Positions 17,531-27,499 of a stretch of 64,000 bases of DNA are shown piece after piece. Numbering within the stretch: the first letter of the stretch is position 1; each line of letters opens with the position of its first letter. The notes under the pieces are model-generated. The model made no database searches. It was given only the letters and a program-made list of their open reading frames with translations, and was not told the origin of the DNA. Source of the DNA: Bacteroidota bacterium (GTDB taxonomy: Bacteria; Bacteroidota; Bacteroidia; Chitinophagales; Chitinophagaceae); assembly GCA_023416995.1 (NCBI GenBank), contig JAEZGI010000083.1:1-64000 (forward strand). The letters run 5' to 3'. The translations under genes and the position numbers were made by a program.

Positions 17531-19646
17531 GCTTGTTTTTATAAAAGTTAAACGTATTGCTTTGCTATATACTGACGATAAACCACTGTCGCTCAACAGA
17601 GCCGTTACATACCTGTTGCAGATAAAAGACTCTGACATCAGGCTACTGAATTTATATCAATGCCGTCATGCAGTAGACAGCGCCATCCATATCGGTGGTG
17701 CATCTTCCGCTACCATTCCTATGGTAAGTTTGTTTTACGGCGGTTTCATGAATTTAAATATTGAGCAGCCAACCGATATTGACCAGGACATGTTTGTGTT
17801 GAGCAAGGGACATGCAGTGGCAACGCTCGCCTCTATTTATGCCGATCTGGGCTATTTCGAACATGATATCTTAAAAAATTCCCGCTCTGTTTCAAGCTTA
17901 CTGAATGGTCATCCCGGTCCGTTACTACCAGGTGTACATGTGGCCACCGGGCCAATGGGCCAGGGCATGGGTGTGGCACAGGGATTCGCTATTGCGGGAC
18001 AAAGCTCACCTAATTTCGATGTGTTTGCGCTCACGGGTGATGGCGAGTTACAGGAAGGTTCAATCTGGGAAACCGTTATGTATGCGGGTCATAAAAGACT
18101 GGAAAACTTCTGTGTGCTGGTTGACAACAACGGCGGACAACTCGATATTGTCACCACGCTTCACTTCCCATACAATAGTTTAAGCACCAGTTTCAGCAGC
18201 TTTGGCTGGAGAGTGATTGAAGTAGATGCTACAAAATATCATACGGTTTACAACGCATTGCTCCAGTTTAAATACGGTGAGAGAGATGGGCGCCCGACGG
18301 TGATCATTTGTAAATCAACAAAGGGTCATGGGGGTTACTCAGATTACATGAATACACATAAGGCTACTATTTCAGTTGATATCCTTGACCAGGAAGAAAA
18401 ACTACAGCAACAACAAAGAAACAGAAGGGAAAAAGAGTTTTTCCGCTTCTACAAACAATTGCCACCTGAGGTAAGGGCGGAAGCAACAGTTCGCGCAAAT
18501 GCGATGGGTCTTCATATCAATGGCGAAAAGGTCACAAACAAACAGGCACCTGTTAAAACTAAAAAGGCACCGAAAAGGGCTAAAACAATCACTTATAACA
18601 GCAGCCAGTTACCAAAGATCGAAAAAGGAAAATCCTACGCCGCAAATAAGGTCATTGAATCAGCAATGAAAGCCTTTGCACAGGACAGCCGCGTTGTTTC
18701 TGTCGATTCCGACCTCGCATCCACCAGTGGTCTCCAGGCCGGTGTTGGCTTTGTTGACAAATACCGCGCGCTTAATGCCGGAGTTGCAGAAGCAAACATG
18801 TTATTGATAGGTGAAGCTTTTGCCATACTTGGCTGCAATGCCTGGGTTAGCACTTTCTGTCCATTTTTTGACTGGAAGGTGATGAGAAGGATTGCAGTTG
18901 GTCAACAGGAACGTCTTGAAGTGATTGCCGAAAAAAACGGGTGGCTATCTGAAGGACATGGACTCGATCTCACACTCTTGGCCACAGCTGCTGATCTTGA
19001 AACGCAGTCAAACGGCGCAACACATATGGGCAATGATGATGTGATGCTTTTCAATGAGGTTGCACAACTGAACATCATCAATGTGTCCTGCCCTCAACAG
19101 TTACTGGGAATTTTGAAATGGATCATGGAGGGAAACAAAGGCATGATATATCTGCGCGTGCTCCGTGCCGCATCAAATGCGATTTATGATTCAGATTTTT
19201 CATTTGAGTTTGGAAAGGCATATACAGTAAGAGAGGTGAACAATGCCGCGGCAACTATCGTAAGTTCCGGTCGTGGGGTTTACGAGGCCCTCCATGCTGC
19301 TGCCATGCTCGAAGAAGAAGGCATCGCTATAAACGTTATCGATATGCCGACGATCGATCGCCAATCTATCACTGATTTGTATAATTCCGGAAAACCGGTG
19401 TTCATCGCTGAACAGAATAACGGTTATCTATGGAGTCATTTCAGGAAAGTCCTTTTTGAATCAGAAACTACTATCAATACCTCGAGGTTATTTCCTGTCA
19501 ACACTACTTCGCGTGGCGGATTGCATTATATCCATTCGGGCACTTACAATGAATTAGCCAGGCATTACGAATTAGATGGAGCTGGTCTCGCAAAGAAGAT
19601 TCAAAAATCACTCAAACCGAAAACTATTAAAGCAGATTCTATATGA
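17511..19646 (+). CDS. Single-chain transketolase-like enzyme (fused alpha and beta halves)
   Basis: The open frame encodes up to 711 residues. The N-terminal ThDP-binding half has HIGGASSATIPMVSLF, LSKGHAVATLASIYADLGYF and the GDGELQEGSIWE...DNNGG cofactor motif. A Lys/Pro-rich linker at about 340-360 joins it to the pyrimidine-binding and C-terminal halves (VVSVDSDLASTSG, NAGVAEANMLLIGEAFA, then MIYLRVLR). Many relatives are split into two genes, so this is a fusion. No ATG lies near the start. GTG at 17511 (20-base overlap with the SDR gene) or TTG at 17562 are the candidates, and the first ATG would delete the substrate-binding region. It transfers a two-carbon unit, placing C-C cleavage of a keto-sugar in this pathway. 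The stop overlaps the cupin gene by four bases. Confidence 0.88.
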   Translation: MAGRSCRLVFIKVKRIALLYTDDKPLSLNRAVTYLLQIKDSDIRLLNLYQCRHAVDSAIHIGGASSATIPMVSLFYGGFMNLNIEQPTDIDQDMFVLSKGHAVATLASIYADLGYFEHDILKNSRSVSSLLNGHPGPLLPGVHVATGPMGQGMGVAQGFAIAGQSSPNFDVFALTGDGELQEGSIWETVMYAGHKRLENFCVLVDNNGGQLDIVTTLHFPYNSLSTSFSSFGWRVIEVDATKYHTVYNALLQFKYGERDGRPTVIICKSTKGHGGYSDYMNTHKATISVDILDQEEKLQQQQRNRREKEFFRFYKQLPPEVRAEATVRANAMGLHINGEKVTNKQAPVKTKKAPKRAKTITYNSSQLPKIEKGKSYAANKVIESAMKAFAQDSRVVSVDSDLASTSGLQAGVGFVDKYRALNAGVAEANMLLIGEAFAILGCNAWVSTFCPFFDWKVMRRIAVGQQERLEVIAEKNGWLSEGHGLDLTLLATAADLETQSNGATHMGNDDVMLFNEVAQLNIINVSCPQQLLGILKWIMEGNKGMIYLRVLRAASNAIYDSDFSFEFGKAYTVREVNNAAATIVSSGRGVYEALHAAAMLEEEGIAINVIDMPTIDRQSITDLYNSGKPVFIAEQNNGYLWSHFRKVLFESETTINTSRLFPVNTTSRGGLHYIHSGTYNELARHYELDGAGLAKKIQKSLKPKTIKADSI

Positions 19647-20023
19647 CTATAATTCATGAAAACGATGTAGAAGAGATCGAGCAGCCGGGAAGATTTATGC
19701 GCTGGATCGTAAATGAAGGCTCATTACCAGCAAAAAACCTGTCCGTTTGTGTCATTCGTGTGTTACCAGGTGAAACGGTGCGCCCGGCTCACTCACATCC
19801 AAATAGCGAAGAATTGATTTATATAATGAGTGGTTATGGCAAGGTGATGATCGACGGTGAAATAGGAGAAGTAAAAACCGGTTCGGCCATCTTGTTTGAA
19901 CAAGGCAAAGTGCATATGCTGAGAAACACGAGCGATGTTGAAATGAAAGTGATTTGTTTTTTTGCTCCGGCAACTAACCTGGATAATTATAAAGTCTTCG
20001 AAAACATAATTTTTCCTGGATAA
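19643..20023 (+). CDS. Small cupin-domain protein
   Basis: The 126 residues form one cupin barrel with the metal-binding motifs RPAHSHPNSEELIYIMSGYGKV (two His and a Glu) and later EQGKVHMLRNTSD (fourth ligand His). Such proteins act as sugar isomerases, dioxygenases or stabilising partners. No further specificity is visible. The ATG overlaps the transketolase stop by 4 bases, so it is the last gene of the compact operon that begins at 11932. The 269-base gap behind it separates it from the SusCD genes. Confidence 0.87.
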   Translation: MTIIHENDVEEIEQPGRFMRWIVNEGSLPAKNLSVCVIRVLPGETVRPAHSHPNSEELIYIMSGYGKVMIDGEIGEVKTGSAILFEQGKVHMLRNTSDVEMKVICFFAPATNLDNYKVFENIIFPG

Positions 20024-20096
20024 TAATGACAACGATCAGGAGAAACAAACATTAAAATTAATTACTGAGAAAAGCAGTATCAAATATTAGATTCTA

Positions 20097-20112
20097 CCCT
20101 TATTAATAAGGG
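20097..20112. promoter_or_regulatory. Perfect 16-base palindrome before SusC (operator candidate)
   Basis: CCCTTATTAATAAGGG is fully self-complementary with no loop, which favours a protein-binding site over a terminator. It lies 74 bases after the cupin stop and about 180 bases before the SusC start, in the 269-base gap 20024-20292. The same gap also has a GCAGC-TAAT-GCTGC repeat at 20231-20244. No TAnnTTTG element is visible there. Confidence 0.45.
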
Positions 20113-20292
20113 CCCTGTCAAATCTTTCCGATCCCTGTGCGCCCGATCCGGTTGCCCCATGCGCAATTGGATTGAAGCAATTGAAACCGTGATGTAATGA
20201 ACTACCAGGAAAAAAATACAAGACTCTATAGCAGCTAATGCTGCAGGTTTACCTATTTCTGTTTTTTCTTTTTCAACTAACAAATAAAGCTT

Positions 20293-23200
20293 ATGATTGC
20301 TGCTAAACGATTCTCCAAACAATCTCTACTGATTTTGTTGTTGATGTTTCTTGGAAACATCATGTATGCTCAAAAGAGCGTCAAAGGTACTGTACGGGAT
20401 GCGAACAACCGACCGGCTGTCGGCGCAACCGTAACGGTAACCGGAACAAGCCAGGCGACACAAACCGGTGTTGCAGGCGAATTTTCAATGGAAGTGCCTG
20501 CAGGGCGCGACTCTATCACCATCAGCTATGTAGGTAGCACCACGCGAACGGTTGCCGTTGGAACCGGCGCACCACTTATCATCACACTTAACAATGCAGA
20601 AACTTCATTGGAAGGTGTGATTGTTATTGGTTATGGTACCCAGCGCCGGAGCGACGTCACCGGAGCTATTGGTACTGTAAGCGCAAAACAAATGGAAGAC
20701 GAACCCGTTATTCAGGTGGGCCAGGCCTTACAGGGTAAGGTTGCAGGTCTGCAGGTTTCTCAAAACTCAGGCGCACCAGGTTCGCCTTTGCTGATCCGTG
20801 TGCGTGGTACCGGTACTGTAAACAACGCAGAACCGCTGTATGTAGTAGATGGAAACCCGAATGCTAACCCGCTTGATATTGCTCCCGACCAGATCGAGAG
20901 TGTACAGGTGTTGAAAAGCGCGAGTGCAGCAGCCATCTATGGTGCACAAGGCGCAAACGGTGTGGTGCTTATCACTACTAAGCAGGGCCGTTCAGGTAAA
21001 TCACAGTTTGATGTCAGCGTATCCCGTGGCTGGCAGCGCGCTCAAAAGTACTTTGGTTTGACCTCCGCACGCGAGTATGCAATTCTTTACAACGAAGGAA
21101 GAGTTAACGGCGGCGAAGCACCGATCTACCCTAACCCAGATGCCCTGGGCGAAGGAACCGATTGGCAGAAGGAGATCTTCCAGGTTGCACCAATGACCGA
21201 TGTATCTGTATCCGCAAGCGGGGGCAACGAGTCAAGCAAATTTTTCTTCTCTGCAGGATACACCGACCAGCAAGGTATTGTAAAGGGATCTTCATTTGAT
21301 CGTATTAACATGCGCATCAATTCTTCTCATACAATTGCCAAATGGTTGAAAGTGGGTCAGAATTTTGCGGGAAGTATGGCTCGCTACAGTAATATTTCTG
21401 AATTCAATTTTGGCTCTATCCTGGGAACAACACTGACAGCAAACCCCGAGATACCGGTAAAAAATCCCGACGGGTCCTGGGGCTTCTCACCCACTTCACT
21501 AAACTCTGCTAATCCCGCCGCAACGGTACATTATACAAATGATGATACACGTCGCCCGGTAGCTAACGGTAATGCATATGTGGAAATCCTTCCTTTAAAA
21601 GGACTTACTTTCCGTTCGCAGTTCAACTTCAACATTGGCTTCACCGAAAACAAGGTATTTACACCACAATACCGTGTTTCGAACTCGCAATTCAACGATG
21701 TGGCCAGGTTGATTGAAACCCAAAACCGCTTCAGGGAATATAGCTGGGCGAACACTCTAACCTATAACAAAACATTTGGTGATCACAGCCTCGAAGCACT
21801 CGTCGGTATGACAAGCCAGGAAGCGTTCAGCCAGAACATAGTAGCTGATGGACGTGGATTACCAGCTGCAGCCACTGATAACGAAAATCTCCGCTATCTT
21901 GATCTCGCCATTTCGAACTTTGCAGTTTCCGGTGGTGCGGGCGCATGGGGCATCTTATCATACCTCGGTCGTATCAACTATAACTATAAAGGAAAATATC
22001 TGACCACTATCAACTTCCGGGCAGATGGTTCTTCAAGGTTCGGTGAAAACAATAAGTTCGGCTACTTCCCTTCATTCTCATTAGGTTGGAAATTGAAAGA
22101 AGAAGCTTTTTTACAGGATGTAACCTGGATCGACAACCTGATGCTTCGCGGAGGCTGGGGTACACTGGGAAATCAAAACTCTCTCCCTAACTACGCTTTT
22201 GCCAACCTGGTTACTCCTAACATCAACTATGCATTCGGTAATCCCGGATCAGTTGTAAGGGGACAGGCACCAACAACACTGGGAAATCCAAATCTTAAAT
22301 GGGAATCATCACATGAAACCAACATCGGTTTTGACTTCCGTGGTTTTGGCGGTCACGTTACTGCGTCATTTGACTGGTACAATAAGAAAACAAGCGACAT
22401 GTTATTGCAGGTACCTTTGGAAGGATTCACCGGTATCACAACTGCGCCATTTGTAAACGGTGGAAATGTAACCAACAAAGGTATCGAAGTAATGGTTGGT
22501 TATAACAACACTACCCCTTCAGGTTTTTCTTATGATGTTTCAGCGAATGTAGCTTTCAACAAAAACAAAGTAACACAACTGAGCAATGCCGGAACTGCCA
22601 TACAACAGTTTATCAGCTTTGTTGGATTAGTAAACTCAACCCAGATAGGCGCTCCAATCGCTTCTTTCTATGGATGGCAGGTTGATGGTGTGTTCCAAAC
22701 CAAAGAAGAAATAGACGCACATGCTTTTCAAAGTAATGGTACAGTACCAGGTGATTTCCGCTTCCGTGATCTCGATGGTAATGATACAATCAATGCGCGC
22801 GATCAAACTATCATTGGTAACCCCTGGCCGAAAGCAACCTATGGCTTCAATGTAACGCTTGGTTACAAAGGTTTCGATTTCAGATTGCAATTACAAGGCA
22901 CTTATGGAAACGACATTCTACAGGCATTTAAATTCAGAACCGAGGGCGCTAACTTTTTCAACTACACAAAAAACGTATGGGACAATCGTTGGACCGGACC
23001 AGGCACCAGCAATACAATGCCACGTTTGACTACTGTTGATCCAAACAATAATCTCAGGTCGTCTACTTATTACATTGAAGACGGATCTTATCTCCGTGTC
23101 AGAAACATACAGCTGGGGTACCGTATTCCTGCAAAGTTTGCACATCTGCGCAGCGCAAGAGTTTACGCCTCGGTACAAAATGCTTTCACGTTTACGAAAT

Positions 23201-23322
23201 ACTCAGGATTCGATCCGGAAATAGGATCCAATCGTGCTAACAATCCATTGTATATCGGCATTGATGAGACTAATTACCCTGTTCCGAGAATATTTACGGT
23301 TGGTGTAAACATAGGTCTGTAA
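20293..23322 (+). CDS. SusC/RagA-family TonB-linked outer-membrane transporter
   Basis: This 1009-residue protein has a signal peptide (cleavage after the MYA of GNIMYAQK), a CarboxypepD_reg-like domain at about 30-100, a TonB-box region GVIVIGYGTQRRSDVTGAI, a plug domain (LYVVDGNPNANPLDIAPDQ, VLKSASAAAIYGAQGANGV) and a beta-barrel that ends FTVGVNIGL. It pairs with the SusD gene 40 bases downstream. It follows the catabolic operon on the same strand and precedes a PQQ dehydrogenase, so it probably imports that pathway's substrate or its polymeric source. The substrate is not evident because no glycoside hydrolase is attached to this locus. Confidence 0.95.
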   Translation: MIAAKRFSKQSLLILLLMFLGNIMYAQKSVKGTVRDANNRPAVGATVTVTGTSQATQTGVAGEFSMEVPAGRDSITISYVGSTTRTVAVGTGAPLIITLNNAETSLEGVIVIGYGTQRRSDVTGAIGTVSAKQMEDEPVIQVGQALQGKVAGLQVSQNSGAPGSPLLIRVRGTGTVNNAEPLYVVDGNPNANPLDIAPDQIESVQVLKSASAAAIYGAQGANGVVLITTKQGRSGKSQFDVSVSRGWQRAQKYFGLTSAREYAILYNEGRVNGGEAPIYPNPDALGEGTDWQKEIFQVAPMTDVSVSASGGNESSKFFFSAGYTDQQGIVKGSSFDRINMRINSSHTIAKWLKVGQNFAGSMARYSNISEFNFGSILGTTLTANPEIPVKNPDGSWGFSPTSLNSANPAATVHYTNDDTRRPVANGNAYVEILPLKGLTFRSQFNFNIGFTENKVFTPQYRVSNSQFNDVARLIETQNRFREYSWANTLTYNKTFGDHSLEALVGMTSQEAFSQNIVADGRGLPAAATDNENLRYLDLAISNFAVSGGAGAWGILSYLGRINYNYKGKYLTTINFRADGSSRFGENNKFGYFPSFSLGWKLKEEAFLQDVTWIDNLMLRGGWGTLGNQNSLPNYAFANLVTPNINYAFGNPGSVVRGQAPTTLGNPNLKWESSHETNIGFDFRGFGGHVTASFDWYNKKTSDMLLQVPLEGFTGITTAPFVNGGNVTNKGIEVMVGYNNTTPSGFSYDVSANVAFNKNKVTQLSNAGTAIQQFISFVGLVNSTQIGAPIASFYGWQVDGVFQTKEEIDAHAFQSNGTVPGDFRFRDLDGNDTINARDQTIIGNPWPKATYGFNVTLGYKGFDFRLQLQGTYGNDILQAFKFRTEGANFFNYTKNVWDNRWTGPGTSNTMPRLTTVDPNNNLRSSTYYIEDGSYLRVRNIQLGYRIPAKFAHLRSARVYASVQNAFTFTKYSGFDPEIGSNRANNPLYIGIDETNYPVPRIFTVGVNIGL

Positions 23323-23362
23323 CATCCGATTAATGATTTTCTAAACGCAAATAGCAAAACAT

Positions 23363-24868
23363 ATGAAACGTATAATCTATATAACAATCGCCATACTGGC
23401 TCTTGGCCAGGTAAGCTGTAGAAAAACATTGTACAAAGAGCCGCTGGCACAGCTTGACACTGAAGTAAACTATGTAACTGCCGATGATGCACGAAGAGCA
23501 ATTACAGCAACCTATGCACCTGCCGCTGGCAACAACTGGTGCTGTACCTATATCGGAACAGGTTACATGCATTGGGTACTAGGAAACGTTGCTTCAGATG
23601 ATACAGAAAAAGGTGGTGAGTCTGGCTCGGATCAGCTTTATGCCCAGCAGATACAGTTGTTTAACATACCTGCTGATAATGATGCAACCCGTTTTGCTTA
23701 CCAGGTTCAATACGTCGGTATCCGCCGGGCAAACCTTGCACTCGAGAACATCCCAAACATCGATATGGATGCTGCGTTGAAGGCAAGATATCTCGCGGAA
23801 GCAAAGTTCATGAGAGCCTGGTATTACTCCAACCTTGTACGCACCTTCGGCGATGTTCCATTGATAGTTAGCTCAGAAATCAATACTACTGATGTAACGC
23901 GTGCTCCAAAGGACCAGGTATATGCACAAATCATCACCGATCTTACAGAAGCAGAAGCAGTATTGCCAAAAGCAAGCGGATACGCTGCAGCTGATCATGG
24001 ACGTGCCACCCAGGGTGCTGCCCAGGCATATCTTGGAAAAGCATACCTGTACATGAAAAATTTCCCGAAAGCAGAAGAATGGTTTGGGAAAGTGATTCAA
24101 TCCAACGAATACGCACTGCATACAAACTACCTTGAAATGTTCCTGCGGGTTGGTGAAACCAGTAGAGAACATATATACCAGGTGAAGTTCCTGAACGATC
24201 AGGGCGCACAACCAGCAAACAACAATAATATCGGAACCACCTTTGGAAGTCGCGCTAAAAATGGCTGGGGCTTCAATTTACCTACCCAGGATTTTGTAAA
24301 TGAATTTGAACCAGGCGATCCGCGCTTACCTCAAACGGTTTACAAAAATGGCGATATACTTCCAGATGGTACAGTAGCCAATGTTGGTAACAGTACCACG
24401 GGTTATATGGTAACCAAATATTATGTTCCCGATTACGAGCGTATACAGGGTTCTGTTCAGGCTGGCCGCGATGATATTTATATGCGTCTCGGAAAGGTTT
24501 ACCTGTGGTATGCGGAAGCTGCCAATGAAATTGGAAAAACCGATGAAGCACTCGAGTATCTCAACAAGGTTCGCGAACGCGCAAGACAAGGAAACAACGC
24601 TGTTTTACCTGATGTAACCGAGCGGGATAAGGATCTGTTAAGGGTTGCTATCTGGCACGAGCAACGAGTTGAATTCGGGCAGGAATATGAACGCTTTTTT
24701 GAACTTGTTCGCCAGGGACGCGCAGGACAGGTATTGCGGGCATATGCGCAAAAATACAATACTGCAAAAGGTGAAGGTTTCAGAGATGGCGTTAATGAAG
24801 TGTACCCTATACCGCAGTCTGAAATCAATCTGAGCAAAGGAAGGATCACTCAAAACCCAGGCTATTAA
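23363..24868 (+). CDS. SusD/RagB-family nutrient-binding lipoprotein
   Basis: The 501-residue product has a lipoprotein signal (MKRIIYITIAILALGQVSC, lipid Cys at 19) and the SusD-like helices, including KFMRAWYYSNLVRTFGDVPL and KAYLYMKNFPKAEEWFGKVI (TPR type). The RagB/SusD C-terminal part carries RLGKVYLWYAEAANEIG and ends YPIPQSEINLSKGRITQNPGY, the standard terminus. It forms the surface lid for the SusC encoded 40 bases upstream. The next gene, a PQQ dehydrogenase, follows after 36 bases, so all three are probably one transcript. Confidence 0.95.
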   Translation: MKRIIYITIAILALGQVSCRKTLYKEPLAQLDTEVNYVTADDARRAITATYAPAAGNNWCCTYIGTGYMHWVLGNVASDDTEKGGESGSDQLYAQQIQLFNIPADNDATRFAYQVQYVGIRRANLALENIPNIDMDAALKARYLAEAKFMRAWYYSNLVRTFGDVPLIVSSEINTTDVTRAPKDQVYAQIITDLTEAEAVLPKASGYAAADHGRATQGAAQAYLGKAYLYMKNFPKAEEWFGKVIQSNEYALHTNYLEMFLRVGETSREHIYQVKFLNDQGAQPANNNNIGTTFGSRAKNGWGFNLPTQDFVNEFEPGDPRLPQTVYKNGDILPDGTVANVGNSTTGYMVTKYYVPDYERIQGSVQAGRDDIYMRLGKVYLWYAEAANEIGKTDEALEYLNKVRERARQGNNAVLPDVTERDKDLLRVAIWHEQRVEFGQEYERFFELVRQGRAGQVLRAYAQKYNTAKGEGFRDGVNEVYPIPQSEINLSKGRITQNPGY

Positions 24869-24904
24869 TCATTTTAAGGTCACTGATTAAAAAAGGTAGT
24901 AGTA

Positions 24905-27271
24905 ATGATTTCAGCTATTCGAATAAAACGTGCCCGCAAACAGCTCCGTCACGCGTTGGTGACGGGTGCGCTCTGGTCCGTTGTAGGGGCAGGCTGTATG
25001 GACGGCGGATCGCAACATAAAACGGGATGGACCGATTATGGCGGCGGACCGGACCAAAGCAAATATGTAGTTACTGATGAAATTGATAAATCAAACGTCA
25101 ACAAATTACAGGTTGCCTGGACCTATAGCACTGAAGATGACCGGGTGTATCAATGGAACCCACTGGTAGTTGACACCATCATGTATGTGTTGGCAAAAAA
25201 CAGTTCATTGGTGGCGTTACATGCGGTAACCGGCAAGGAGATATGGATCCATACCAATCTCCGGGGTATCACCGGCCGCGGAATTAATTACTGGGAGAGC
25301 AAAGACAGGAAAGACAGACGACTACTGTTCCAGATGAATAATTACCTGCAGGCAATTGATGCACTAACGGGCAAGTCTATCCTAACTTTTGGTAACAAAG
25401 GATTGGTTGATCTGAAGGAAGGTCTGGGAAGAGAACCGTCAACTATTTCACGTGCACAGTCAAGCTCACCTGGCAAGGTATATGGCAATCTGCTGTTGCT
25501 TGGCTCATCGCCCGGCGAGAACTATGTTTCAACGGCAGGATATTGCCGCGCTTTTGATGTTGTTACCGGCAAACTGGTCTGGTCATTTCGTACAGTGCCG
25601 CAACCTGGTGACTATGGATACGATACCTGGCCAAAAGATGCATATAAATATATCGGCGGTGTAAACACCTGGGGCGAGATAACAGTGGACGAAAAACGCG
25701 GAATTGCGTTTTTCCCACTGGGATCACCAACTTATGACTACTATGGTGGAGATCGGATAGGCAGTAACCTTTTTGGTAACTGCCTGCTCGCCCTGGATGC
25801 AAAAACCGGTAAACGTTTATGGCATTTTCAAACGGTACATCATGATATCTGGGATTATGACCTGGCAGCAGCTCCTCAGCTAATAACTGTTAATCACGAC
25901 GGGAAAAAAATCGATGCAGTTGCAGTTGCCGGTAAGACCGGGTTTCTGTATGTGTTTAACCGCGAAACGGGTGAACCTTTATGGCCGATTGAGGAAAGAC
26001 CGGTAATGGCCAGTGATATACCAGGTGAACAAGCCTGGCCAACACAACCCTTTCCAACAGTGGTACCACCATTCAATCGCCAAAAGGTTACAACTGCCGA
26101 TGTGAATCCATACTTCTTAACAGAGGCTGAACAGGCTTCATGGAAAACGCGTATCGATACTGTTCCTGGCGGTTTGTTTGTTCCGGTATCAATGAACCGT
26201 GAAACCTTCGCGATGCCCGGTGCAGTTGGAGGTGCGAGCTGGGGTAGCACTGCAGCTGACCCGGAAAAAGGACTTGTGTTTGTTCGAACCATTGATTGGC
26301 CATCTGTTTATGGCAAGGTCATCAAACAATCACCACCTACGCAGGCAGAGTTGGCAGCAAATCAACAGGTGGCAAGTGGGCAAACCATCTATATGTCTGC
26401 CTGCCAGTCTTGCCATGGTGCTGACAGAAGAGGTGGAATTGCGCCGGCGCTGTTGAATATTGGATCAAGGCTGAATTCAAAAGAGTTTCAGCACATAGTA
26501 AACAATGGTAAAGGTGAGATGCCGGCTTTTGGAAGTATAAAGGAGGCCGACTTGAAAAACCTGTACAATTACCTAAACACCGGTGCTATACCCGCAGGCA
26601 GATTTGCCATTGGACCTAACATACCAGTGAAAATCGATGGACCCGTTGTTGATTCAGGCGGCGCCCCGGGTGGCCTTACACAGCGTGTTGTTACCGGGCC
26701 TGCTGCTACTTTTAATCCTTTTGGATCGGGCTATGGGATTCCTTATCCGGATGATGCTGAAGCTCCTGCTGATCGCTATTTTATTCCTCCAGGCTGGGGT
26801 CTTACGGTTCCATACCTGATTAGTCCGCCATGGTCAACCATAGCTGCCTATGACTTAAATAAGGGAACTATAAAATGGCAGATACCCATCGGTAGTGATG
26901 AAGAGGCTGAGAAGCTTGGTGCAAAAAACACGGGTATGTTACGGGCACAGCGCCAGGGTATGATTGTGACATCTACAGGCGTATTGTTTTGTACTGGTAA
27001 GGATGGAAAAATATATGCGTTCGATATTGACGATGGTAAACAATTGTGGTCGTATAAATTACCTACGGGCACAGAAGGGATCCCTTCAATGTACAGCGTT
27101 AATGGCAAGTATTACATCGCAGTATGTGCCACAACACCCGTAGTATTTGGACGTGAACAGCAGAAGCAACCACCGAATCCGGGCGCATCACCTGTGGTTC
27201 CGGCGCAGCCTGCTGCCCCAAAGAACAATGGCTCTTATGTGGTGTTTGCATTGCCGGATGATGTAAAATGA
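24905..27271 (+). CDS. PQQ-dependent dehydrogenase with inserted cytochrome c domain
   Basis: The 788 residues begin with a probable lipoprotein signal (ALVTGALWSVVGAGC, Cys 32). The body is a quinoprotein eight-bladed propeller with tryptophan-docking blades (WTDYGGGPDQSKY, VTGKEIWIHTNLRG, LALDAKTGKRLWHFQ, HHDIWDYDLAAAPQL). A c-type heme motif CQSCH at residues 500-504 lies in an inserted domain before the last blades, ending FAIGPNIP. The family oxidises aldose sugars, alcohols or cyclitols outside the cytoplasm and hands electrons to the respiratory chain through its heme. It follows SusD by 36 bases. No pqq biosynthesis gene is in the window, so the cofactor is either made elsewhere or scavenged. 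Confidence 0.92.
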   Translation: MISAIRIKRARKQLRHALVTGALWSVVGAGCMDGGSQHKTGWTDYGGGPDQSKYVVTDEIDKSNVNKLQVAWTYSTEDDRVYQWNPLVVDTIMYVLAKNSSLVALHAVTGKEIWIHTNLRGITGRGINYWESKDRKDRRLLFQMNNYLQAIDALTGKSILTFGNKGLVDLKEGLGREPSTISRAQSSSPGKVYGNLLLLGSSPGENYVSTAGYCRAFDVVTGKLVWSFRTVPQPGDYGYDTWPKDAYKYIGGVNTWGEITVDEKRGIAFFPLGSPTYDYYGGDRIGSNLFGNCLLALDAKTGKRLWHFQTVHHDIWDYDLAAAPQLITVNHDGKKIDAVAVAGKTGFLYVFNRETGEPLWPIEERPVMASDIPGEQAWPTQPFPTVVPPFNRQKVTTADVNPYFLTEAEQASWKTRIDTVPGGLFVPVSMNRETFAMPGAVGGASWGSTAADPEKGLVFVRTIDWPSVYGKVIKQSPPTQAELAANQQVASGQTIYMSACQSCHGADRRGGIAPALLNIGSRLNSKEFQHIVNNGKGEMPAFGSIKEADLKNLYNYLNTGAIPAGRFAIGPNIPVKIDGPVVDSGGAPGGLTQRVVTGPAATFNPFGSGYGIPYPDDAEAPADRYFIPPGWGLTVPYLISPPWSTIAAYDLNKGTIKWQIPIGSDEEAEKLGAKNTGMLRAQRQGMIVTSTGVLFCTGKDGKIYAFDIDDGKQLWSYKLPTGTEGIPSMYSVNGKYYIAVCATTPVVFGREQQKQPPNPGASPVVPAQPAAPKNNGSYVVFALPDDVK

Positions 27272-27325
27272 TGTTACAGACGTTGAGTCTTGCTAATAAA
27301 GAGTCACCGAGGCGGGTGTTAGAAC

Positions 27326-27370
27326 ATGAATAGGCTCGGTCCTGGCTTATAACAGGATTGAGCCATTCAT
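27326..27370 (+). terminator. Long imperfect hairpin after the PQQ dehydrogenase gene
   Basis: The arms 27326-27344 and 27353-27370 pair almost completely (ATGAAT, one bulged A, GGCTC, two G-U pairs, TCCTG) around an 8-base loop. They are followed by TTATTATTG rather than a clean T run. It could end or attenuate the SusCD-PQQ transcript, or protect its 3-prime end, before the separate gene at 27500. Confidence 0.5.
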
Positions 27371-27499
27371 TATTATTGATCCTAAGTTTATATGACGCTT
27401 TTTGCTGATTGTAATGGTCAGCAACGATGCACATACGCGCCTCTACAACAATGATCACGAATCCGTATTGCAATCGCAATACATAAACTGAGCAACCAT

